Positions 8,382 to 15,611 of a DNA stretch of 35,175 bases are shown here, piece by piece. Position numbers and translations under genes: made by a program. Source of the stretch: Curtobacterium sp. A7_M15 (GTDB lineage Bacteria; Actinomycetota; Actinomycetes; Actinomycetales; Microbacteriaceae); assembly GCF_030705415.1 (NCBI RefSeq), contig NZ_JAUZED010000029.1, positions 1-35,175 of the forward strand, written 5' to 3'. How positions within the stretch are numbered: position 1 is the first letter of the stretch; every line of letters starts with the position of its first letter. The notes below the pieces were generated by a model. That model made no database searches. It worked only from the letters and a program-made list of their open reading frames with translations, and was not told the DNA's origin.

Positions 8382-8433
8382 TGGACAGGGGGTCCCACCG
8401 GCCCCTACAGTTGCCAGTGACCACACAGGTCAC
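8382..8433 (+). promoter_or_regulatory. Promoter and palindrome upstream of the BldC-like gene
   Basis: TGGACA (8382-8387), an 18-bp spacer and TACAGT (8406-8411) make a good sigma-70-type promoter. Immediately downstream, near the expected transcription start, lies GTGACC-acaca-GGTCAC (8417-8433), a perfect 6-bp inverted repeat that could be an operator. Confidence 0.6.
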
Positions 8434-8453
8434 ACCAATCGCGAAGGCGGACC

Positions 8454-8654
8454 ATGACCGGCAGTTTCGACGACGTGCGCTTCCTCACCGTCGCTGAGGT
8501 CGCCGAGATGATGCGCGTCTCCAAGATGACCGTCTACCGCATGGTCCACGCGGGGGAGCTCCCCGCCATCCGCTTCGGCCGGTCCTTCCGCGTCCCCGAG
8601 TCCGCCGTCGCGGACGTCCTGCGCGGTGGCATCGCCGACGCCGACGTCGGCTAG
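8454..8654 (+). CDS. BldC-like helix-turn-helix protein (excisionase-family fold)
   Basis: A 66-residue protein that is almost entirely one MerR/excisionase-type winged helix: FLTVAEVAEMMRVSKMTVYRMVHAGELPAIRFGRSFRVPESAV. This is the arrangement of the actinobacterial BldC family of small developmental or housekeeping DNA-binding proteins. GCGAAGGCGG upstream is a weak ribosome binding site for the ATG. It precedes the bS22 gene, a neighbourhood I recall from other actinobacteria. No metal or ligand site is visible. Confidence 0.88.
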   Translation: MTGSFDDVRFLTVAEVAEMMRVSKMTVYRMVHAGELPAIRFGRSFRVPESAVADVLRGGIADADVG

Positions 8655-8673
8655 GCGCGTCCGAACCGGCCCG

Positions 8674-8703
8674 TTCGACATCGCGTCAGCCCTCCGCTAG
8701 ACT
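8674..8703 (+). promoter_or_regulatory. Probable promoter of the bS22 gene
   Basis: TTCGAC (8674-8679), an 18-bp spacer and TAGACT (8698-8703). The expected start would leave a leader of about 60 nt before the bS22 ATG, with GAGTGAGGT near the ribosome binding position. Confidence 0.5.
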
Positions 8704-8772
8704 CGGCGGGGTTGTTTTTCCGCGGTCTCGTTGGCCCGGTGTCCACACAACATCAGTCCGAGTGAGGTCCGT

Positions 8773-8871
8773 ATGGGTTCTGTCATCAAGAAGCGTCGCA
8801 AGCGCATGGCGAAGAAGAAGCACCGCAAGCTGCTTCGCAAGACGCGCCACCAGCGTCGCAACAAGAAGTAG
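8773..8871 (+). CDS. Small ribosomal subunit protein bS22 (AURKAIP1/COX24 domain)
   Basis: Only 32 residues, extremely basic: MGSVIKKRRKRMAKKKHRK, then LLRKTRHQRRNKK. This is the signature of the actinobacterial AURKAIP1/COX24-domain protein, seen as bS22 in mycobacterial ribosome structures, where it binds rRNA in the small subunit. The gene stands alone between a promoter with TAGACT and a clear intrinsic terminator, and is preceded by a BldC-like gene. It is easily missed because of its length. Confidence 0.92.
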   Translation: MGSVIKKRRKRMAKKKHRKLLRKTRHQRRNKK

Positions 8872-8892
8872 GCCCCGCGCCTGCAGCGTCAC

Positions 8893-8913
8893 GCCCCGGT
8901 TCGCCGGGGCTTT
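8893..8913 (+). terminator. Intrinsic terminator after bS22
   Basis: Perfect 7-bp stem GCCCCGG / CCGGGGC with a UUCG tetraloop (8893-8910), followed by TTTC. Confidence 0.85.
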
Positions 8914-8931
8914 CGCATTTCCAAGGGCGGA

Positions 8932-8937
8932 TATGGT
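8932..8937 (+). promoter_or_regulatory. -10 element of the glutaredoxin-like gene
   Basis: TATGGT followed by 6 nt and the ATG at 8944; leaderless spacing again. Confidence 0.45.
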
Positions 8938-8943
8938 GGTGCC

Positions 8944-9198
8944 ATGCCCGCCGTGACCCTGCTGACCAAACCCGGCTGCCACCTCTGCGACGACGCCCGA
9001 CCGGTCGTCGAACGTGTCGTGGCCGAGCACCCGGGGACGACCCTGCAGGAGCTGTCCATCCTCGACGACGACGCTCTCCGCGTGGAGTACGCGGAGGACA
9101 TCCCGGTCGTCCTGGTCGACGGGCGCGTCCACAGCAACTGGCACGTCGACGCCGACCGGCTCCACCGTGCACTCGAGAAGGCCGAGGCCCGCGCATGA
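8944..9198 (+). CDS. Glutaredoxin-like thiol-disulfide protein
   Basis: An 84-residue thioredoxin-fold protein of the short glutaredoxin-like family (DUF836 type). The redox motif is CHLC in LLTKPGCHLCDDA (about residues 12-15) and the cis-proline loop is EDIPVVLVDG. It probably reduces disulfides or handles mixed thiols in the cytosol; the partner is unknown. The stop overlaps the next start (ATGA), so it forms a two-gene operon with the Dabb protein. Confidence 0.9.
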   Translation: MPAVTLLTKPGCHLCDDARPVVERVVAEHPGTTLQELSILDDDALRVEYAEDIPVVLVDGRVHSNWHVDADRLHRALEKAEARA

Positions 9199-9488
9199 TC
9201 CACCACGTCGTCTCCTGGACCCTGCGTGAGGACCTCGACCGCACGCACGCCGTCGAACGGATCCGCGAGCTCCTCGTCGGGTTGATCGGCACCGTGGGCT
9301 CGATCCGTTCCCTCGAGGTCGTCGAGAACGTCGCCTACCCCGGGAAGAACCAGGACGTCGCGGTCGTGGCGACCTTCGACGACCTCGCCGGCCTCGACGA
9401 GTACCAGGTGCACCCGCAGCACCAGGCCGCGGCAGCGGAGATCCGCGGACTGGTCACGGGGCGGGCCGCCATCGACTGGGAGAGCTGA
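9195..9488 (+). CDS. Dabb (stress-responsive A/B barrel) domain protein
   Basis: A 97-residue protein that covers one Dabb domain: MIHHVVSWTL at the N-terminus, a central GSIRSLEVVENV strand and the typical VATFDDLAGLDEYQVHPQHQAAAAEI helix region. Dabb proteins form dimeric ferredoxin-like barrels; most are of unknown function. It overlaps the glutaredoxin-like gene by 4 bp and is followed by a strong bidirectional terminator. Confidence 0.9.
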   Translation: MIHHVVSWTLREDLDRTHAVERIRELLVGLIGTVGSIRSLEVVENVAYPGKNQDVAVVATFDDLAGLDEYQVHPQHQAAAAEIRGLVTGRAAIDWES

Positions 9489-9520
9489 GCCGCGCCTCCT
9501 GGCAACGCACGCGAACGCGG

Positions 9521-9550
9521 AACGGCCCCCGTCCTCGGACGGGGGCCGTT
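9521..9550. terminator. Bidirectional intrinsic terminator
   Basis: Perfect 13-bp stem (9521-9533 with 9538-9550; arms begin AACGGCCCCC and end GGGGGCCGTT) with a CTCG loop, placed between the convergent Dabb and aspS genes and flanked by AA on one side and TT on the other. Confidence 0.9.
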
Positions 9551-9566
9551 GTCGTGACCGGGGTGA

Positions 9567-10907
9567 CTACGGGGTGAGGCGCGTCGGACCGCGGAACAGG
9601 TACGTGACCTCGCGGATGGACGGCTCGTGCAGTGCGAGCATGAGGACGCGCGCGAGGCCCATGCCGAACCCGCCGTGCGGCGGCACGCCGTAGCGGAAGA
9701 AGTCGAGGTACCAGCCGAGCTCCTCGGGGTCGAGGCCCTTCTCGACGGCCTGCGCCTCGAGCGTTTCCACGCGGTGCTCGCGCTGCGCACCCGTCGAGAT
9801 CTCGGCACCGTTGAACAGCAGGTCGTAGCTGTTCGTGAGCGTCGGGTCGTCGGCGTGACGCATGTGGTAGTACGGCCGGATCGAGGCGTCGTAGTCGGTG
9901 ACGAAGACGAACTCGGAGCCGTGCGTCTCCTTCGCCCAGGCGCTCACGCGGCGCTCGCCCTCGGGGTCGAGGTCACCGTCGGCACGGACGACCTCGTAGC
10001 CGCTGTCGGCGACGATCTTCCGGGCTTCGGCCAGGGTCACGCGGGGGAAGGGTGCGGTCGGGACGACGAACTCGAAGCCGAAGACCTCTTCGATCTCCTT
10101 GCCGTACTTCTCCTTGACCGCCGTGAAGCCGGCGACGAGGAGCTCCTCGTGCATCGCCATGACGTCCTCGTGCGACTCGACCCACGAGATCTCGGCGTCG
10201 ACGCTCGTGAACTCGGTCGCGTGGCGGCTCGTGAAGGACGGGTCCGCGCGGAAGGCGTCGGCGATCTCGAACACCGCGCCGAAGCCGGCCGGCTGCGCCA
10301 TCTGCTTGAAGTTCTGCGGCGACTGCGCAAGGTACGCCGTCGTCTCGAAGTACTCGAGCTGGAAGAGCTCGGCCCGCGACTCCGACGCCGAGGCCATCAG
10401 CTTCGGCGTGTGGATCTCGATGTAGTCGCGCTCGACCCAGTACGTGCGGAACGCGTGCTCCAGCGTCGTCTGGATGCGGAAGATGAGGTTCTGCTTGCGG
10501 TTGCGCAGGTCGAGGAAGCGCCAGTCGAGGCGCTTGTCGAGCGAGGAGTCGTCCGCGATCGGGGTCTCCGGGATGGCGGCGCTGATCACCTCGAGCGAGC
10601 CGACCTTGACCTCGAGACCGCCGAGCTTGACGCGCTCGTCCTGCTTGAGGGTGCCCTGGACGTGGATGAACGTCCCGTGGGCGAGTCCCGAGATCTCGTT
10701 CGTGATGCCGAGGGCGATCTGCGCGGCGTCGTCGCCGTCCTCGGCCTCGCGCGTGGCGGGGTTGACGAGCTGTGCGGCGCCGGACTCGTCCCGGAGGACG
10801 ACGAACTGCACCTTCTTCTGGTCGCGGACGGTCTCCACCCATCCGGCGACGGAGACGGGGCCGTCTGGGCGTGCGGCGAGGTCGGCGATGCGGGTGCGTT
10901 CGATCAC
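9567..10907 (-). CDS. aspS: Aspartyl-tRNA synthetase, archaeal/eukaryotic-like (non-discriminating type)
   Basis: A 446-residue class II synthetase. It has an N-terminal OB-fold (about 1-110: VSVAGWVETVRDQKKVQFVVLRD), motif 2 around FRADPSFTSRHATEFTSVD and motif 3 at GGFGMGLARVLML. The roughly 140-residue GAD insertion of the usual 590-residue bacterial AspRS is absent, which is the archaeal-type layout; such enzymes often charge both tRNA-Asp and tRNA-Asn, the latter being amidated by GatCAB. Whether this one is non-discriminating is an inference. The GTG start follows TAGACT (10921-10916) by 8 nt, suggesting a leaderless mRNA. Confidence 0.93.
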   Translation of the reverse strand: MIERTRIADLAARPDGPVSVAGWVETVRDQKKVQFVVLRDESGAAQLVNPATREAEDGDDAAQIALGITNEISGLAHGTFIHVQGTLKQDERVKLGGLEVKVGSLEVISAAIPETPIADDSSLDKRLDWRFLDLRNRKQNLIFRIQTTLEHAFRTYWVERDYIEIHTPKLMASASESRAELFQLEYFETTAYLAQSPQNFKQMAQPAGFGAVFEIADAFRADPSFTSRHATEFTSVDAEISWVESHEDVMAMHEELLVAGFTAVKEKYGKEIEEVFGFEFVVPTAPFPRVTLAEARKIVADSGYEVVRADGDLDPEGERRVSAWAKETHGSEFVFVTDYDASIRPYYHMRHADDPTLTNSYDLLFNGAEISTGAQREHRVETLEAQAVEKGLDPEELGWYLDFFRYGVPPHGGFGMGLARVLMLALHEPSIREVTYLFRGPTRLTP

Positions 10908-11079
10908 GGTGGACGAGTCTACCGGTCTGCCTCGGGGCCCGTGGTTGGTCTGGTCGTTCCTCCACAGGCCGGCTCCGGTCCGGCATCGTCCACAGGGTGG
11001 GCCGGGAGGCGCGGGTCGACCCGGCCACCTCCGTAGCGTTCTGGACGTGGCCGGGTCGCGAGCTGGAGGGAGGCCCCGC
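10908..11079. other. Divergent intergenic region between aspS and the hypothetical operon
   Basis: 172 bp with the aspS -10 (10916-10921, minus strand). A TAGCGT hexamer on the plus strand near 11035 could serve the gene at 11080, which has GGAGGGAGG just upstream. Two TCCACAGG words are present. No RNA gene or larger structure was seen. Confidence 0.5.
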
Positions 11080-11418
11080 ATGACGGCAGGGGTCGAGGGA
11101 CTCGCGGCCTGGCCGCCTGCGGCGGTGGCGACGGTGGTCGCGGCGGCGCTGGCGGTCGCGCTGACAGCGGTCGCGGGGCTGGTCGGCGGGCTCTGGGCGG
11201 TGCTGCGGTGGCGGCGGGACGTGGCTCGGGAAGAGCGTGACCGGGCGTGGTCGCGGTTCGTGTGGACGGTTGACCAGGCGTGCGACGGAGACGTGGGACG
11301 GAACGAGGTCGGGTTCGCCAGTGCGAAGGCGATGTACAGAATGCAGATTCTTCGCGATCACGACGCCGTCCTGGGGAGGATCGTGCTGGAACTCATCATC
11401 GGAGAGGAGCAGGGATGA
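11080..11418 (+). CDS. Hypothetical single-span membrane protein
   Basis: A 112-residue protein with one long hydrophobic helix (about 13-45, rich in Ala/Val) ending in WAVLRWRRDVAREERDRAW, then a cytosolic tail. The Arg-rich boundary suggests N-out/C-in. The tail WSRFVWTVDQACDGDVGRNEVGFA is hydrophilic. GGAGGGAGG precedes the ATG. The stop overlaps the next start (ATGA), so the two genes act as a pair. I do not recognise a family. Confidence 0.7.
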   Translation: MTAGVEGLAAWPPAAVATVVAAALAVALTAVAGLVGGLWAVLRWRRDVAREERDRAWSRFVWTVDQACDGDVGRNEVGFASAKAMYRMQILRDHDAVLGRIVLELIIGEEQG

Positions 11419-11624
11419 ACGCGGAGGATCCGGTCAAGGCACTCGTCGAACGCCGACGCGAAGAGTGGCGGCAGGAGGTCCGTCAGCGCTACCGGCTGCG
11501 GCCGTGGCGAGCGCGTCGGATGATCAGTCTGCACGACGAGATCACCCGTGAGCTCGAGGAGCTGCGGGAAGCGCGCCGCGAGCGCAAGCGGCTCATCGAG
11601 TCCGGGCAGCTGTCACTGGACTGA
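11415..11624 (+). CDS. Hypothetical basic coiled-coil protein
   Basis: A 69-residue, highly charged helical protein. It is rich in Arg and Glu (LVERRREEWRQEVRQRY, then ELEELREARRERKRLIESG), suggesting a short coiled coil or nucleic-acid contact. It is translationally coupled to the membrane protein upstream (ATGA overlap), and its last 12 bases overlap the 3' end of the convergent MerR gene. Function unknown. Confidence 0.65.
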   Translation: MNAEDPVKALVERRREEWRQEVRQRYRLRPWRARRMISLHDEITRELEELREARRERKRLIESGQLSLD

Positions 11625-11999
11625 GGCGCGCAGTGTCCCGAGCGTGCCGATGAACTCCTCCGCCATGCCCGCACGCTCGACGAGCTTCGCGTGCCGAGCC
11701 CGCGCATCGACGAGGAACTCGTCGAGCCGCGCCGCCAATGCGGGAGCGTCCGCGGGGTCGTTCGCGGCGAGACCGTCGACGACCCGGAGCAGCTCGGCCA
11801 TCTCGTCCAACGTGAACCCGAGCGGCTTCATCCGGCGGATCACGAGCAGTCGCTCGAGGTCCTGCTCGGTGTAGACGCGGAAACCGCCGGTCGTCCGTCC
11901 GCTCGGCACGAGCAGCCCGACCTCGTCGTAGTGCCGGATCGTGCGGAGGGACATCCCGGCGCGGTCGGCCAGTTCCCCGATGTGCATCGTGGTGCTCAC
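11613..11999 (-). CDS. MerR-family transcriptional regulator
   Basis: A 128-residue MerR protein. The DNA-binding domain (about 5-75) is MHIGELADRAGMSLRTIRHYDEVGLL, then the wing GFRVYTEQDLERL and IRRMKPLGFTLDEMAELL. A helical dimerisation segment follows. There are no cysteines in the usual metal-sensor positions, so the signal is not a thiol-bound metal. The GTG start lies 7 nt after TAGAGT, which is one end of a 26-bp perfect palindrome shared with the divergent SulP gene. It probably controls both itself and the transporter. Confidence 0.93.
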   Translation of the reverse strand: MSTTMHIGELADRAGMSLRTIRHYDEVGLLVPSGRTTGGFRVYTEQDLERLLVIRRMKPLGFTLDEMAELLRVVDGLAANDPADAPALAARLDEFLVDARARHAKLVERAGMAEEFIGTLGTLRASVQ

Positions 12000-12006
12000 G
12001 GGGCCG

Positions 12007-12032
12007 ACTCTACCCTCACGTGAGGGTAGAGT
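12007..12032. promoter_or_regulatory. 26-bp perfect palindrome with divergent -10 elements (MerR operator)
   Basis: The half site is ACTCTACCCTCAC and the second half its exact reverse complement. Each end is a TAGAGT hexamer reading outward: one is 7 nt before the merR GTG, the other 8 nt before the SulP ATG. A dyad between or over two face-away promoters is the MerR-family layout. Confidence 0.85.
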
Positions 12033-12040
12033 TTCGAGCG

Positions 12041-13531
12041 ATGTCCGTGATCACACACGCTCCCTCCGCCCCGAGCGTCCTCGACGCCCTGCGATCGCCC
12101 CGCCTCCTCACGCGCGAGGTCCTCGCCGGGATCGTCACCGCGCTCGCCCTCATCCCCGAGGCGATCTCGTTCTCGGTCGTGGCCGGCGTCGACCCGGCGG
12201 TGGGGCTCTTCTCGAGCGTCGTCATCGCCGTCGTGATCTCGATCGTGGGCGGGCGTCCGGCGATGATCTCCGCCGCTGCCGGCTCCGTTGCCCTCGTGAT
12301 CGCCCCGCTCGTGCGCGACCACGGGATCGCGTACCTCGTGCCGACGATCGTCCTCGGCGGGCTCATCCAGATCGTGCTCGGCTTCCTCGGCGTCGCCCGG
12401 CTCATGCGGTTCATCCCACGGAGCGTGAACGTCGCCTTCGTGAACGCGCTCGCCGTCCTGATCTTCACCGCGCAGCTGCCGAACCTGTTCGGACCGGACG
12501 TGCCGGCGGTCGTCTGGGCGCTGACGGCACTCGGCGTCGCCGTCATCATCGGCTTCCCGTTCGTCACCAAGGCGGTCCCGGCGCCGCTCGTCGCCGTCGT
12601 CGTGATCACCGCGATCACGATCCTGTTCGGTGTGGCCGTGCCCACGGTGGGCGACGAGGGAGCGCTGCCGACCGCGCTGCCCGGCTTCGGCGGCATCACC
12701 ACGCCGTTCTCGCTGGGAACGCTGCAGATCATCGCGCCGTACGCGTTCGGGGTCGCGATCGTCGGGCTCATCGAGACGCTGCTCACCGCGCAGCTCGTCG
12801 ACTCCCTCACCGAGACCGGGTCGAGCGCGTGGCGCGAGTCCTGGGGTCAGGGCATCGCCAACGTCGCCTCCGCGTTCTTCGGCGGCACCGGCGGCTGCGC
12901 GATGATCGGCCAGACCGTCATCAACGTCAAGACGGCCGGGGCGCGGACACGGGTCTCCACGTTCGCCGCCGGGGCGTCGGTGCTCGTGCTCACGATCGTC
13001 CTGCACGACCTCGTCGCCGAGATCCCGATGGCCGCGCTCACCGCCGTGATGATCATGGTCTGCGTCGCCACCTTCGACTGGCACAGCATCCGCCCCCGCA
13101 CGCTCCGACGGATGCCCCTCGGCGAGACGGCGGTCATGGTCATCACGGTCGTGGTCGTCATCGCCACGGACAACCTCGCGACCGGCGTGCTCGTCGGGGT
13201 GGTCGTCGCGGCGCTCGTCTTCGCCCGGCGGGCCGCCCACGTCGTGACCGTCTCGCGTGAGGTGATCGACGAGCACACGGTCCGCTACCGGGTCCGCGGG
13301 GCGCTGTTCTTCGCGTCGTCGAACGACCTCGTCACCCGCTTCTCCTACGCTGAGGACCCCGAGCACGTCGTCATCGACATGTCCGACGCGCACGTGTTCG
13401 ACGCCAGCACGGTCGCGGCCCTCGACGGGGTCGAGCAGCGCTTCGCGAAGCACGGATCGACGGTCGAGGTGGTGCACCTCAACGCCGGGTCCACCGCGAT
13501 CCACGGGCGGCTCTCGGGCGAACTGGGCTGA
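12041..13531 (+). CDS. SulP-family anion transporter with STAS domain
   Basis: A 496-residue SLC26/SulP protein. The membrane domain (about 25-390) has the typical opening LLTREVLAGIVTALALIPEAISF, then GGRPAMISAAAGSVALVI and FFGGTGGCAMIGQTVINVKTAG. A C-terminal STAS domain (about 400-496) includes VVIDMSDAHVFDASTVAALD. Members transport sulfate, bicarbonate or dicarboxylates; the substrate here is unknown. I chose ATG 12041 because it fits the TAGAGT hexamer; a GTG further upstream lies within the palindrome. It is very likely controlled by the divergent MerR protein. Confidence 0.93.
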   Translation: MSVITHAPSAPSVLDALRSPRLLTREVLAGIVTALALIPEAISFSVVAGVDPAVGLFSSVVIAVVISIVGGRPAMISAAAGSVALVIAPLVRDHGIAYLVPTIVLGGLIQIVLGFLGVARLMRFIPRSVNVAFVNALAVLIFTAQLPNLFGPDVPAVVWALTALGVAVIIGFPFVTKAVPAPLVAVVVITAITILFGVAVPTVGDEGALPTALPGFGGITTPFSLGTLQIIAPYAFGVAIVGLIETLLTAQLVDSLTETGSSAWRESWGQGIANVASAFFGGTGGCAMIGQTVINVKTAGARTRVSTFAAGASVLVLTIVLHDLVAEIPMAALTAVMIMVCVATFDWHSIRPRTLRRMPLGETAVMVITVVVVIATDNLATGVLVGVVVAALVFARRAAHVVTVSREVIDEHTVRYRVRGALFFASSNDLVTRFSYAEDPEHVVIDMSDAHVFDASTVAALDGVEQRFAKHGSTVEVVHLNAGSTAIHGRLSGELG

Positions 13532-13586
13532 GTGGTTCCGCATCCGGTGAATCCCCTGTGCGGGCGGTGGGAACCCGTGAGCGACC

Positions 13587-13592
13587 TACACT
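13587..13592 (+). promoter_or_regulatory. -10 element of the cytochrome c maturation operon
   Basis: TACACT followed by exactly 7 nt and the ATG at 13600. It is the only promoter-like element seen ahead of the tightly packed genes 13600-17292, and so may drive resB and, before phage integration, ccsB. Confidence 0.5.
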
Positions 13593-13599
13593 GGAACCC

Positions 13600-14256
13600 A
13601 TGCCCGCGTCCCGAATCCACCTCGTCCGTCACGGCGAGGTGCACAACCCGGACCGTGTCCTCTACGGGCGGCTCCCCGGCTTCGGGCTGAGCGACCTCGG
13701 CAAGCAGATGGCCCTCGCCTCGGCGACCGCGTGGAAGGACGCCGGCGTCGACGTCCGGCGGATCGTGGCCTCGCCGCTGCAGCGCACGCAGGAGTCCGCG
13801 GCACCCTGGTCCGAGGCCTTCGGGCTGGACGTCGCCCTCGACGAGCGGCTGATCGAGCCGACCAACCGCTACGAGGGACAGCCCCCGGGTTTCACGAAGC
13901 GTTCGCTCGGGCGCCCGGCGGAGTGGCCGTGGATCGCGAACCCGTTCCGGCCGAGCTGGGGCGAGCCGTACGAGTCCATCGCGAACCGGATGCTCGCCGC
14001 GATCGCGACGGCGTGGGAGAGCGTCGACGACGGTGACGTCGTCCTCGTCAGCCACCAGCTGCCGATCTGGATGGTGCACCGCCGTCTCGCGGGCGAGCCG
14101 CTCTGGCACGATCCCCGCAAGCGGCGCTGCGACCTCTCCAGCATCACCACCGTCGAGCGTGTACCCGCCACCTCGTCCGGTCGGTTCACCGAGGTGGGGT
14201 ACGCGGACCCGGCGCAGTCCCTGCGCGCGACCGCCATCGACGAAGGAGCAGTGTGA
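13600..14256 (+). CDS. Histidine phosphatase (phosphoglycerate mutase-like) protein
   Basis: A 218-residue histidine phosphatase superfamily protein. The catalytic histidine is in LVRHGEV (about 8-14), a second Arg in ASPLQRTQES, and the distal His in VLVSHQLPIW. The family includes mutases and phosphatases; the substrate is not evident. It is the first gene of the ResA-CcdA-ResB-CcsB operon, overlapping the next gene by 4 bp (GTGA). Its constant company with this operon in actinobacteria is something I recall but cannot check here. Confidence 0.9.
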   Translation: MPASRIHLVRHGEVHNPDRVLYGRLPGFGLSDLGKQMALASATAWKDAGVDVRRIVASPLQRTQESAAPWSEAFGLDVALDERLIEPTNRYEGQPPGFTKRSLGRPAEWPWIANPFRPSWGEPYESIANRMLAAIATAWESVDDGDVVLVSHQLPIWMVHRRLAGEPLWHDPRKRRCDLSSITTVERVPATSSGRFTEVGYADPAQSLRATAIDEGAV

Positions 14257-14867
14257 TCAGCACCAGGAAGCGGCTCGCGGTCCTCGCGGCGACGGCGGTC
14301 ACGGCCGCCCTCGTCCTGACGGGGTGCTCGTCCGACAACGACTCGCTGTCGAAGCAGTACGGCAGCGGGACGACCCAGAACTACATCTCGGGTGACGGTG
14401 CGGTGACCGAGGTCGCCGCCGACAAGCGGACGGACGCGGTGCACTTCGAGGCGAAGGACATCGACGGCCAGACCCTGTCGTCGAAGGAACTCACGGGCAA
14501 GGTCGTCGTCCTCAACTTCTGGTACGCCGGCTGCCCGCCGTGCCGGGCCGAGGCGAAGTACCTCAACGAGGTCCACGACCAGTTCGCCGGCAAGGACGTC
14601 CAGTTCATCGGCGTGAACGTGCGCGACGAGCAGGGCACGGCCGAGGCCTTCGAGCGCACCTTCAAGGTCGACTACCCGACGGTGCTCGACCAGAAGACGG
14701 GTGCGATGCAGCTCGCCCTCTCGGGGCAGATCGCCCCGAACGCCGTCCCCGCCACGATCGTGCTCGACAAGCAGGGCCGGGTCGCCGCGCGCGTCCTCGG
14801 AGCCGTCGACGGCCCCGGCATCCTGAACACCCTCGTCTCGGACGAACTGTCGGGCAAGGCGTCCTGA
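14253..14867 (+). CDS. TlpA/ResA-like thioredoxin-fold lipoprotein
   Basis: A 204-residue lipoprotein. The signal peptide (1-26) ends in the lipobox LTGC. The thioredoxin domain (about 65-200) contains the redox motif CPPC within NFWYAGCPPCRAEAKYL and the cis-Pro loop NAVPATIVLD. ResA proteins reduce the CXXCH cysteines of apocytochrome c outside the membrane, taking electrons from CcdA. The GTG start overlaps the upstream stop; CcdA begins 4 nt after its stop. Confidence 0.94.
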   Translation: MISTRKRLAVLAATAVTAALVLTGCSSDNDSLSKQYGSGTTQNYISGDGAVTEVAADKRTDAVHFEAKDIDGQTLSSKELTGKVVVLNFWYAGCPPCRAEAKYLNEVHDQFAGKDVQFIGVNVRDEQGTAEAFERTFKVDYPTVLDQKTGAMQLALSGQIAPNAVPATIVLDKQGRVAARVLGAVDGPGILNTLVSDELSGKAS

Positions 14868-14870
14868 CCC

Positions 14871-15611
14871 GTGTCCAGCAACCCCTTCGCCGACGCGATC
14901 CTCAGCGGGCAGATGGCCGTGGCGCTCCCCGTCGCGGCGCTCGCCGGGCTCGTGTCGTTCCTGTCGCCGTGCGTGCTGCCCCTCGTGCCGGGCTACCTCG
15001 GCTACGTGGGCGGTGTCGCCGAGGGCGGGCAGCGCCGCGGTCGCGTGGTGCTCGGGGTGCTGCTGTTCATCCTCGGCTTCACCGCCGTGTTCGTGGCCTA
15101 CACGACGGTCTTCGGTGCGCTCGGGTTCTGGCTCGTCCGGTGGCGTGACGTCATCACGCAGATCCTCGGGGTCGTCGTCATCGCGATGGGCCTCGTCTTC
15201 GTCGGCCGCTTCACCTTCCTGCAGCGCACGATCAAGCCCGGGTGGACCCCGGCGACCGGCCTGGTCGGCGCACCTCTGCTCGGCATCGTGTTCGGGCTCG
15301 GTTGGACGCCCTGCCTCGGCCCGACCCTCGCCGCCATCAACCTGCTGAGCGTCCAGTCCGGCAGCGCCTGGCAGGGCATGTGGCTGGGCGTGGCGTACTG
15401 CCTCGGGCTCGGGGTCCCGTTCGTGCTCGTCGCGCTCGGCGCCGGCTGGGCCACGGGTGCGATCCGCGCCGTGAAGCGCCACATGCGCATCGTCAACATC
15501 ATCGGAGGAGCGATCCTGATCGTCATCGGTCTGCTCATGGTCACCGGCATCTGGTCGGCCGTCATGTCGAGCGTCGGGGCGGTGATCCAGACCTTTGTCC
15601 CCGCAGTCTGA
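14871..15611 (+). CDS. ccdA: Cytochrome c biogenesis thiol transporter CcdA
   Basis: A 246-residue membrane protein with six predicted helices. The redox cysteines lie in LSPCVLPLVPGYLGYVGG (TM1) and LGWTPCLGPTLAAI (TM4). CcdA passes reducing power from cytosolic thioredoxin to ResA. The start is GTG 14871. Its last 17 bases overlap the start of resB, so the genes are translationally coupled. Confidence 0.95.
   Translation: MSSNPFADAILSGQMAVALPVAALAGLVSFLSPCVLPLVPGYLGYVGGVAEGGQRRGRVVLGVLLFILGFTAVFVAYTTVFGALGFWLVRWRDVITQILGVVVIAMGLVFVGRFTFLQRTIKPGWTPATGLVGAPLLGIVFGLGWTPCLGPTLAAINLLSVQSGSAWQGMWLGVAYCLGLGVPFVLVALGAGWATGAIRAVKRHMRIVNIIGGAILIVIGLLMVTGIWSAVMSSVGAVIQTFVPAV

Noticed and set aside
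10955-11000. Two TCCACAGG words resembling parts of DnaA boxes (TTGTCCACA)
   Set aside because: Only two imperfect words, no AT-rich stretch, no dnaA or dnaN nearby; not an origin.
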